Position numbers and translations under genes: made by a program. A stretch of DNA of 5,549 nt from Bacteroidales bacterium UBA4621 (lineage in GTDB: Bacteria; Bacteroidota; Bacteroidia; Bacteroidales; Paludibacteraceae), in NCBI GenBank assembly GCA_002387325.1, contig DGIN01000045.1:1-5549 (forward strand), in the 5' to 3' direction. Within the stretch, counting starts at the first letter, position 1. Each line of letters opens with the position of its first letter. Under the pieces are notes generated by a model. That model was not told the DNA's origin. It made no database searches and was given only the letters and a program-made list of their open reading frames with translations. This document shows, piece after piece, positions 1-5,549 of this stretch.

Positions 1-71
1 TACGTAATGGGTATATGGAGGTGGCGGGATTGCTTAAACTGTATATTTTTGAGGGGTGCTGCTTGTAAAGT

Positions 72-221
72 TCGGCGAAGCCGATAACGATGCGGGACGA
101 TAAGGCGTTCTACTCAGCCCACAGGGCTTCGTTTCGCTACGGCACTCAGTGCGCAAGCGCACCTGCCTTACGCTTCACGTCTCCACAAGCGAAGCATAGT
201 CATGCGGTTTGTGGCAAACCG
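72..221. other. Cluster of short perfect hairpins
   Basis: Perfect inverted repeats lie close together: TCGGC-gaa-GCCGA (72-84), AGCCC-aca-GGGCT (116-128), GCACT-c-AGTGC (142-152) overlapping GTGCGC-aa-GCGCAC (149-162), and CGGTTTG-tgg-CAAACCG (205-221). The two overlapping palindromes share GTGC, so only one can form at a time. None is followed by a T-run, so they do not look like intrinsic terminators. The set could be a structured RNA, remnants of REP-like intergenic elements, or chance in GC-rich DNA. The individual stems are short. Confidence 0.4.
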
Positions 222-233
222 ACCGCGGATGGG

Positions 234-333
234 GCATCTGCGTCCCTGGAATAGCGTTCGCGTCCCCGGAATGGTGTCCACATCTCCGGAATAGCATCCG
301 CATCCATAGAATAGCGTCTGCGTCCCCGGAATA
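234..333. repeat. Five imperfect 20-bp tandem repeats
   Basis: Five head-to-tail units of exactly 20 bp start at 234, 254, 274, 294 and 314. The hand-made consensus is GCGTCCGCGTCCCCGGAATA. The units differ from it at 3, 2, 4, 5 and 1 positions in that order. Of these 15 differences, 14 are transitions; the only transversion is C to A at position 13 of the fourth unit. Positions 1, 4, 8, 10, 11 and 16-19 are invariant. The period is not a multiple of three, so this is not a protein repeat kept in one frame. It is close to two turns of B-DNA, so repeated protein-binding sites would face the same side. The array ends 44 bp before the -33 element of the gdhA promoter. Its function is unknown. 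Confidence 0.85.
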
Positions 334-349
334 ATGTACAAATTTGACA

Positions 350-377
350 CGGTTGCCCTGATGCGGTTGCCCTGATG
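350..377. repeat. Perfect 14-bp tandem duplication abutting the gdhA promoter
   Basis: CGGTTGCCCTGATG occurs twice without a spacer (350-363 and 364-377). The second copy ends directly before the TTG that serves as the putative -33 element at 378-380. That position suits a tandem activator-binding site, but the repeat may also be a simple duplication. It does not match the 20-bp array upstream, and I do not recognise the motif. Confidence 0.75.
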
Positions 378-408
378 TTGCGGGAATGAAAAAAAATGTG
401 TACCTTTG
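378..408 (+). promoter_or_regulatory. Putative Bacteroidota-type promoter of gdhA
   Basis: TACCTTTG at 401-408 is an exact match to the Bacteroidota -7 consensus TAnnTTTG recognised by the primary sigma factor. A TTG at 378-380 (partial TTTG) lies 20 bases upstream, a fitting distance for the -33 element. A run of eight A (389-396) lies between them. Transcription would start near 413-416, giving a leader of roughly 75 bases before the gdhA ATG at 490. The leader has no Shine-Dalgarno sequence; the bases before the start codon are A/T-rich, as is usual in this phylum. Confidence 0.65.
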
Positions 409-489
409 TCGCTGATTTCGTGTGTTCCGTTCTTCGGGGCGGACGGCTGCTATTCGGTACAACCAAACTCACAAAATAGTATTAGTCTT

Positions 490-1848
490 ATGTTGGACAA
501 GGTAACACAAGCGTACGTGGACGGTTTTATGGCGACCCTCGTACAAAAGAACCCCGGTGAAAGCGAGTTTCACCAGGCAGTAAAGGAAGTATTGGAGAGC
601 GTTGCACCGATGGTGATGGCGTATCCCTATCTGCGTGAGCAGAAAGTGTTGGAACGTATGGTGGAACCCGAGCGCGTGATTATGTTCCGCGTTCCGTGGG
701 TGGACGACCGCGGTGAGGTACAAATCAACCGCGGTTTTCGTGTCCAGATGAACAGTGCCATCGGTCCCTACAAAGGCGGTATCCGTTTCCATAGCAGTGT
801 CAATCTGAGCATTATGAAATTCCTCGCTTTCGAGCAGACGTTCAAGAATGCGCTTACCACCCTCCCGATGGGCGGTGCCAAGGGTGGTTCCGATTTTTCG
901 CCGCGCGGCAAATCCGAAGCCGAGGTGATGCGTTTCTGCCAGTCGTTTATGACCGAACTGCAACGCCATATCGGTGCCGATACCGATGTGCCTGCGGGCG
1001 ACATAGGCGTCGGCGGACGCGAGATAGGCTATATGTTCGGTCAGTACAAACGTCTGCGTGACGAGTTTACGGGTACGCTCACGGGCAAGGGGCAGAACTG
1101 GGGCGGAAGCCTGATGCGCCCCGAGGCTACAGGCTACGGTGTATGCTATTTTGCACAGGCAATGCTGGCTACCCGCGGCGAGACTTTCGAGGGGAAACGC
1201 GTATGTATTTCGGGTGCGGGCAACGTAGCGCAGTTTGCCGCACAGAAAGCAATGCGTCTCGGTGCGAAAGTGCTGACTTTGAGCGATTCCAACGGGTTTG
1301 TTTATGATCCGGATGGTATGACAGAGGAGAAGATGGCGTATGTGTTCGAATTGAAGAATATCCGCCGCGGGCGTATCAAGGAGTATGTGTCCAAATATCC
1401 GACTGCGCAGTATTTCGACGGACAGCGTCCATGGGGTATCCCTTGCGACATCGCTATGCCGTGTGCTACGCAAAACGAGGTGGAGAAGCACGATGCGGAG
1501 CAACTGCTCAAAAACGGTTGCACCTGTGTGGTAGAGGGGGCGAATATGCCTACTACGCCCGAAGCCATCGCCCTTTTCCAGCAGGCGCATATTCTCTATA
1601 GTCCGGGTAAGGCAAGCAATGCAGGCGGTGTGGCTACATCTGGTTTGGAGATGACACAGAACTCTATGCGTCTCAAATGGACTGCCGAAGAGGTGGACGA
1701 GCGTCTGCATACCATTATGGCGGATATCCATGCAGCGTGCCTCAAATACGGCACAGAGCAGGACGGATATATCAATTATGTCAAAGGTGCCAACATTGCA
1801 GGCTTTATGAAAGTGGCTAATGCCATGGTAGAGCAGGGTATAGTATAA
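490..1848 (+). CDS. gdhA: Glutamate dehydrogenase, hexameric NAD(P)-dependent type
   Basis: This 452-residue cytoplasmic enzyme interconverts 2-oxoglutarate plus ammonium and L-glutamate, linking nitrogen assimilation to carbon metabolism. The length fits the small hexameric family (about 445-450 residues). The dimerisation/substrate domain carries GPYKGGIRF with Lys95, MGGAKGGSDF with catalytic Lys131, and PAGDIGVGGRE with catalytic Asp171. The Rossmann domain has GAGNVA at 242-247, and SDS at 265-267 at the end of the second strand. EGANMP (349-354) and SNAGGV (376-381) are also typical. SDS suggests NADP(H), but Bacteroidales homologues include NAD- and dual-specific enzymes, so coenzyme use is open. 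ATG 490 is chosen because the open frame further upstream begins with TTG at 406 inside the promoter, and family similarity starts just after 490. Ala130 replaces the glycine usual in MGGGKGG. The gene has its own promoter and terminator. Confidence 0.96.
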   Translation: MLDKVTQAYVDGFMATLVQKNPGESEFHQAVKEVLESVAPMVMAYPYLREQKVLERMVEPERVIMFRVPWVDDRGEVQINRGFRVQMNSAIGPYKGGIRFHSSVNLSIMKFLAFEQTFKNALTTLPMGGAKGGSDFSPRGKSEAEVMRFCQSFMTELQRHIGADTDVPAGDIGVGGREIGYMFGQYKRLRDEFTGTLTGKGQNWGGSLMRPEATGYGVCYFAQAMLATRGETFEGKRVCISGAGNVAQFAAQKAMRLGAKVLTLSDSNGFVYDPDGMTEEKMAYVFELKNIRRGRIKEYVSKYPTAQYFDGQRPWGIPCDIAMPCATQNEVEKHDAEQLLKNGCTCVVEGANMPTTPEAIALFQQAHILYSPGKASNAGGVATSGLEMTQNSMRLKWTAEEVDERLHTIMADIHAACLKYGTEQDGYINYVKGANIAGFMKVANAMVEQGIV

Positions 1849-1850
1849 AT

Positions 1851-1889
1851 AAAGAGGCTGTCCGGCGATATTGCCGGACAGCCTCTTTT
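1851..1889 (+). terminator. Intrinsic terminator of gdhA
   Basis: A perfect 16-bp inverted repeat (left arm 1851-1866, right arm 1873-1888) encloses the six-base loop GATATT and begins two bases after the gdhA stop codon. The stem is GC-rich at its top (CTGTCCGGC) and ends in a TCTTTT tract. The upstream side reads CTCTTTATTTAT on the opposite strand, so the structure could also work in reverse, although no convergent gene is present. The stem motif GAGGCTGTCC is of a kind often seen in Bacteroidales terminators, as far as I recall. Confidence 0.92.
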
Positions 1890-1960
1890 GATTAGTGTGT
1901 GGAGACGATGCGTCCCGCGTCGTTTACGGGAAAAGCACGTCACAGAGTAGAATAATAAAT

Positions 1961-4894
1961 ATGGAAAGCGGCGATTATACATCACTTATGGTGCGGAGGG
2001 TACGACGTATCCTCTTGGTTTGCAACAACTATGACAGTTTTGCTTTGGAGGAGGACGGGCATATCGATGTGCAGATTGCGCAGGAGTATGTTTCGCTCAA
2101 TCTGAGCAACCCGCCCGCTATTCTCCGTGCGGAGACCACGGTGCAAGCTCTCGAAATGGCGCAACAGGGCGAGCAGTTCGATCTTGTCATCACAATGAAC
2201 AACGCGGGCAGCCTTGATGTGTTCGATTTTGCCGAGAGTATGAAACGCCTCTCGTCCGATACGCCGATTGTGCTGCTTTCCGCTTTCTCCAAACAGACCT
2301 ATCGCAATATAGCCGACCACAAACGGCAATATATCGATTATTTCTTCTGCTGGAACAACTCCACAGACTTGATTATAGCGATTATCAAGTTGCTTGAAGA
2401 CCGTATGAATGCCGACCACGACATCCTTGAGGAGGGCGTGCGGGCAATCATATTGGTCGAGGACTCGGTGCGCTACTATTCCACCTATCTGCCGCTGTTG
2501 TACAAACTGGTGCTTCAGCAGAACAGTATCGCCATTCGCGATGCGCTCAACGAGAAACAGCAACTCCTCCGCAAGCGTGCGCGTCCCAAGGTGCTGATGG
2601 CTACCTGCTACGATGAGGCGCTCGCGCTCTACAACCGCTATCGCGACAATATCATCGGTGTCATCTCCGACATAGGCTTTGTGGTGCATAAGGGCGACCC
2701 GTCATCGGCGGAGAAACTCGATGCGGGTGTCGATTTGTGCCGTATTATCCGTGCCGACAACCCCACTATGCCGTTCCTCTTGCAGTCCTCGCAGGAATCT
2801 ATGCGGCTTATTGCCAATCAGTTGCATGTGGGCTTTATTGTCAAAAAATCGAAGACACTTACACAGGAACTGAGCGAATATATCGGGCGTGAGTTCGGCT
2901 TCGGCGATTTTGTGGCTATCGACCCCGATACGGGTGAGGAGATAGCGCGTGCCAACGATTTGGAAGGTTTTGAGCATATTATCTCCACTATCTCGCCCCG
3001 TGCGTTCCGCCGATTGTCTGACAACAACTACTTGAGTAAGTGGCTATTTGCACGTGGTCTGTTTGCTGTGGGCAAGCAGGTCTCTCCGCTTACCATAAAA
3101 GACGATTCGGACATCGAGCATATCCGTGCCATCAATATCGAGACCATCCACGATTATCGTATCAACCAGGCACTCGGTGTCGTGGCGAAATACCATCCCG
3201 ACACCTACAACGATACCATTTGGTTCGCACGGTACGGCACTGGTGCTTTGGGCGGGAAAGGGCGCGGACTGGCGTTCCTCAACCATATCTTGCAGAAATA
3301 CGACCTCTACGACCGTTGGGAGAATGTACGTGTACTCGTACCCCGTACATTCGTAATAACTACCGATTCCTTCGATACTTTTATCCACGACAACGGACTG
3401 CAATATGTCATCAATTCGGACATCTCCGACGAGGAAATCCTGTCCGAGTTCGTGGCATCCACGCTGCCGCAAGACCTTACCGAGGCACTGCGCCGCTTTA
3501 TCCGTGTGGCACATCGTCCGTTGGCGGTGCGCTCGTCCAGCAAACTGGAAGATTCGTATTATCAGCCGTTTGCGGGCGTCTATTCCACCTATATGATTCC
3601 CCATACCGAGAACGAAGACCAGCAACTGCGACTGCTCAGCAAAGCCGTCAAGTCGGTTTATGCATCGGTCTATTTTGCCGCCTCGCGCGGGTACATCACT
3701 TCTACTGCCAATGTTCTTTCCGAGGAAAAGATGGCGATTGTGGTGCAGGAAGTATGCGGTGAAACCGAGGGAAATTACTATTTCCCGACTATCAGCGGTG
3801 TGGCACGCAGTATCAATTTCTACCCCGTCGGCTACGAGAAACCCGATGACGGCATCGTCAAAGTGGCGTACGGTTTGGGCAAAACTGTGGTGGACGGCGA
3901 GCAGGTACTCCGTTTCTCGCCCCGCTATCCGAAGCACGTAATGCAGACCTCCACGCCCGATTTGGCTATGCGCGAGACCCAGCAGACCATACTTGCCCTC
4001 TGCCTTGCCCCCGAGCGGTTCAAGACTTCTATCGATGATGCGGTCAATCTGCAGCGTTTCTCCGTGGCGGATTGTGAGCGGTTCGAATCTCTCAAAAAGG
4101 TAGCATCCACTTTCGATTACGAGAATATGCGTATGGTCGATTCGTGCTATGTGTCAGGACCTCGGTGTATAACGTTTGCGCAGGTGCTGAAATTCAATAC
4201 GTTCCCTTTGGCAGACATCGTGTCGCGCCTGCTGGACATCGCTGCGGCTGAAATCAAATGCCCTGTGGAGATTGAGTTTGCTGCCAATCTGATGCAGGAC
4301 CCCGCTATCTTCAATGTCTTGCAGATACGTCCCATTTCGACTGATGGTTTGACTGCCAAGGTTGACTGGAAAAACATCGATGAAAGCGCACCGATTATCC
4401 GATCGGACAGTGCGCTTGGTGTGGGCGAAGTGGAAGGAATAACAGATGTGGTCTATCTTCGTCGGGATACGTTCAACGTGTTGCGTACTCGCGAGATGGC
4501 GGAAACCTTGCGTGCATGGAACGCGCGTATGCGTCAGGAGGGGCGCAACTATGTTCTCATCGGTTACGGGCGCTTGGGGTCGCAGATTCCTACGCTGGGC
4601 GTGCCGGTACAGTGGAGCGACATCAGCGAGGCGAAAGCCCTCGTCGAGTGTAGCCTGCCCGATTTCCGTATCGATCCGAGTCAGGGCTCCCATTTCTTTC
4701 AGAACATGACCTCTTTCAATGTCGGGTATATCAATGTGGACGCTTTCTCTCGCCCGGAAGATACGTTCAATGCGGAGCAATTGGACGCTTTGCCGGCCAT
4801 AGAGGAGACCGACCTTGTCCGTCACGTCCGGTTCGAAAAGCCCCTGCAAATCTACATCGACGGCTTCAAAAACCACGCCCTAATAAAACAATAA
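1961..4894 (+). CDS. Tandem receiver-like domains fused to PEP/pyruvate-binding ATP-grasp domain
   Basis: A 977-residue cytoplasmic protein of a family that is widespread in Bacteroidales but, to my knowledge, has no assigned role. Residues 13-147 look like a degenerate receiver: Met79 stands where the phospho-acceptor Asp should be, and Trp131 lies near the usual Lys position. Residues 161-310 look like an intact receiver, with acidic pair Glu167/Asp168, acceptor Asp237, Ser276 and Lys295. After a linker comes a PEP synthase/pyruvate phosphate dikinase ATP-grasp domain (about 425-795): GGKGRG with Lys433, VRSSSKLEDS with Arg524, QPFAG (535-539), YGLGKTVVDG (637-646), EIEF (770-773) and LQIRP (787-791). 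I see no swivelling phosphohistidine motif and no PEP-binding barrel; residues 800-977 are unassigned. The likely activity is ATP-dependent and phosphorylation-controlled, but the substrate is unknown. ATG 1961 follows an AT-rich leader; ATG 1988 is an alternative. A GTG at 1895 lies only six bases past the terminator and is unlikely. I see no clear promoter. Confidence 0.9.
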   Translation: MESGDYTSLMVRRVRRILLVCNNYDSFALEEDGHIDVQIAQEYVSLNLSNPPAILRAETTVQALEMAQQGEQFDLVITMNNAGSLDVFDFAESMKRLSSDTPIVLLSAFSKQTYRNIADHKRQYIDYFFCWNNSTDLIIAIIKLLEDRMNADHDILEEGVRAIILVEDSVRYYSTYLPLLYKLVLQQNSIAIRDALNEKQQLLRKRARPKVLMATCYDEALALYNRYRDNIIGVISDIGFVVHKGDPSSAEKLDAGVDLCRIIRADNPTMPFLLQSSQESMRLIANQLHVGFIVKKSKTLTQELSEYIGREFGFGDFVAIDPDTGEEIARANDLEGFEHIISTISPRAFRRLSDNNYLSKWLFARGLFAVGKQVSPLTIKDDSDIEHIRAINIETIHDYRINQALGVVAKYHPDTYNDTIWFARYGTGALGGKGRGLAFLNHILQKYDLYDRWENVRVLVPRTFVITTDSFDTFIHDNGLQYVINSDISDEEILSEFVASTLPQDLTEALRRFIRVAHRPLAVRSSSKLEDSYYQPFAGVYSTYMIPHTENEDQQLRLLSKAVKSVYASVYFAASRGYITSTANVLSEEKMAIVVQEVCGETEGNYYFPTISGVARSINFYPVGYEKPDDGIVKVAYGLGKTVVDGEQVLRFSPRYPKHVMQTSTPDLAMRETQQTILALCLAPERFKTSIDDAVNLQRFSVADCERFESLKKVASTFDYENMRMVDSCYVSGPRCITFAQVLKFNTFPLADIVSRLLDIAAAEIKCPVEIEFAANLMQDPAIFNVLQIRPISTDGLTAKVDWKNIDESAPIIRSDSALGVGEVEGITDVVYLRRDTFNVLRTREMAETLRAWNARMRQEGRNYVLIGYGRLGSQIPTLGVPVQWSDISEAKALVECSLPDFRIDPSQGSHFFQNMTSFNVGYINVDAFSRPEDTFNAEQLDALPAIEETDLVRHVRFEKPLQIYIDGFKNHALIKQ

Positions 4895-5049
4895 ATTCAC
4901 TAAACACTGACTTCTCTTAACTCATAAAACTTATAAACTTCTCTCAACACTAAACTCTCACCCCTTAACCACTTTCAACTATAAAACTCTAAACTACTAA
5001 ACTTCTCTCAACTCTCAACTCTCAACTATAAACTCATAAACCCAATAAT
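4895..5049 (+). promoter_or_regulatory. G-free, C/T/A-only spacer and leader of the phosphate transporter gene
   Basis: In this 155-base spacer the only G on the + strand is at 4909. Positions 4910-5049 (140 bases) have none; by hand count they hold 54 A, 44 C and 42 T. RNA from it could form only A-U pairs. It therefore cannot hold a GC-stem terminator, a Shine-Dalgarno sequence or a TAnnTTTG promoter. The reverse-strand form of that promoter (CAAAnnTA) is absent too. A C-rich, G-poor, unstructured RNA is what Rho loads on, so conditional termination is possible; read-through into the next gene is the alternative. The functional role is inference, the composition is direct. Confidence 0.7.
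4919..5040. repeat. Short direct repeats within the G-free spacer
   Basis: TAAACTTCTCTCAAC occurs identically at 4934-4948 and 4998-5012. The second copy runs into a perfect triple heptamer TCTCAAC (5006-5012, 5013-5019, 5020-5026). AACTCATAAA occurs at 4919-4928 and 5031-5040, flanking the whole block, and CAACTATAAA at 4976-4985 and 5023-5032. The pattern looks like slippage and local duplication of a low-complexity C/T/A sequence. Similar CTCAACT-type runs occur between genes of other Bacteroidales, as I recall, but I cannot confirm that here. Confidence 0.8.
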
Positions 5050-5549
5050 ATGTTAGTAACGGCAATAACGGCTATTTTGATGCTCATTGCGGGCATTGGT
5101 ATCTTCCTGGTGGCATGCCAGATGATGTCAAGCAACTTGGAATCGGCAAGTAGTGAGCACCTCAAGGCTCTGTTTTCCAAAGTGGGCAACAACAAACTGA
5201 TCGGTGTCGGCATCGGTGCGCTCAGTACGGCGGCTATCCAGTCTTCGGGTGCCACCACGGTGATGGTCATCGGTTTCGTCAATGTGGGCATTATGTCCCT
5301 CAGTCAGGCGGCAACTATCATCTATGGTGCCAATATCGGTACTACTATCACGGCGCAGATTGTCGCACTCGGTCTCACTTCCGAGGGCGGTTTGTCCACC
5401 ACTTCCATCTTTGCTGCATTCGCAGGTATCGGCGCATTCATCGGACTTTTCAGCAAGCGCGACGTATGGAAAACGGCAGGCGGTATCCTTACGGGCTTCG
5501 GTATGCTCTTCGTCGGATTGGGTATGATGTCGGGCTCTATGGAGGATTT
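5050..5549 (+). CDS. Na+/phosphate cotransporter family protein (5' part, runs off window)
   Basis: The frame is open from ATG 5050 to the window end and gives 166 full codons. It matches the N-terminal half of the Na/Pi-cotransporter (NptA/PNaS) membrane domain, which imports inorganic phosphate with sodium across the inner membrane. The signature AIQSSGATTVMV (62-73) is the first QSS repeat, followed by YGANIGTT (92-99). Hydrophobic segments lie at about 3-26, 50-80, 86-109, 118-135 and 142-162. Bacterial members are usually about 550 residues, with a second QSS repeat and often a PhoU-like C-terminal domain; these would lie beyond the window. The start is supported by a hydrophobic first helix beginning directly after it and by the absence of an earlier ATG in the G-free leader. 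No Shine-Dalgarno sequence is possible. It follows the receiver/ATP-grasp gene by 155 bp in the same direction. Confidence 0.93.
   Translation, partial: MLVTAITAILMLIAGIGIFLVACQMMSSNLESASSEHLKALFSKVGNNKLIGVGIGALSTAAIQSSGATTVMVIGFVNVGIMSLSQAATIIYGANIGTTITAQIVALGLTSEGGLSTTSIFAAFAGIGAFIGLFSKRDVWKTAGGILTGFGMLFVGLGMMSGSMED

Larger units (their letters stand above)
1..489. other. Gene-free, repeat- and hairpin-rich region upstream of gdhA
   Basis: I find no supportable gene here. Short open frames exist on both strands, but they lack family resemblance and cross the tandem repeats. One frame reading in from the left edge stops at 66-68 and could be the last 20 or so codons of an upstream gene, but nothing in it is recognisable. 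From left to right the region holds an isolated TATTTTTG (44-51) that fits the Bacteroidota -7 box but has no -33 partner at the right distance, a set of short hairpins (72-84, 116-128, 142-162, 205-221), a 20-bp tandem array (234-333), a 14-bp duplication (350-377), the gdhA promoter (378-408) and an untranslated leader of about 75 bases. Whether the left part is transcribed cannot be told from sequence. Confidence 0.75.

Noticed and set aside
234..333. CRISPR array
   Set aside because: The 20-bp units abut with no unique spacers between them, and no cas gene is present.
168..472. Short minus-strand frames (168-350, 175-462, 200-472) across the tandem repeats
   Set aside because: They owe their length to the stop-free 20-bp repeats, are composed of repetitive residues, and run against the gdhA promoter. 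No family resemblance.
406..489. N-terminal extension of gdhA from TTG 406
   Set aside because: The TTG overlaps the -7 box TACCTTTG, so it would lie upstream of the predicted transcript start, and the added 28 residues do not resemble the family.
469..1731. A 420-codon open frame on the minus strand opposite gdhA
   Set aside because: It is in exact codon register with gdhA, so it stays open simply because gdhA rarely uses TTA, CTA and TCA codons. The translation resembles no family, whereas the sense strand encodes a clear enzyme.
1895..1960. GTG 1895 as start of the receiver/ATP-grasp gene
   Set aside because: It lies only six bases after the terminator stem region, leaving no room for a promoter, and the added 22 residues precede the conserved start of the first receiver-like domain.
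3040..3762. A 240-codon plus-strand frame inside the receiver/ATP-grasp gene
   Set aside because: It is a shifted-frame shadow. The main frame carries conserved ATP-grasp motifs across the same stretch without interruption.
1982..4876. Long minus-strand open frames opposite the receiver/ATP-grasp gene (1982-2689, 3044-3937, 4154-4876)
   Set aside because: All three share the same codon-register relation to the sense gene, so the same codon bias explains them. Their products show no domains.

Overview
The window looks like chromosomal DNA of a member of the Bacteroidota, most likely order Bacteroidales. Three things support this. The glutamate dehydrogenase and the receiver/PEP-pyruvate-binding protein resemble Bacteroidales proteins I know. 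A perfect Bacteroidota-type -7 promoter box (TAnnTTTG) lies upstream of the first gene. None of the three start codons has a Shine-Dalgarno sequence; AT-rich leaders precede them instead. I cannot name a genus.

Layout, all genes on the + strand. Positions 1-489 hold no gene I can support. They contain a run of small hairpins (72-221), five imperfect 20-bp tandem repeats (234-333), a perfect 14-bp tandem duplication (350-377) and a promoter (378-408) for gdhA. gdhA (490-1848) encodes a hexameric-type glutamate dehydrogenase and is closed by a perfect 16-bp-stem terminator (1851-1889). After 71 further bases comes a 977-residue protein (1961-4894) with two receiver-like domains, the ATP-grasp domain of PEP synthase/pyruvate phosphate dikinase, and an unassigned C-terminal region. 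A 155-bp spacer follows. Its last 140 bases contain no G on the + strand and carry short C/T/A repeats. It leads into the 5' part of a Na+/phosphate cotransporter-like gene (5050-5549), which runs off the window.

The gdhA unit looks self-contained (own promoter, own terminator). The second and third genes could be one transcript. The spacer between them cannot form a G-C stem-loop terminator, a Shine-Dalgarno site or a TAnnTTTG promoter, because all need G. It is, however, C-rich and unstructured, as Rho-loading sites are, so conditional Rho termination between them is the main alternative. The three genes concern ammonium/glutamate metabolism, a probable signal-controlled nucleotide- and phosphate-handling protein, and phosphate import. 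A functional link between the last two is a guess from adjacency only.

The best candidates for undescribed biology are the large receiver/ATP-grasp protein, which lacks any recognisable phosphohistidine domain, the G-free leader, and the repeat-rich region ahead of gdhA.
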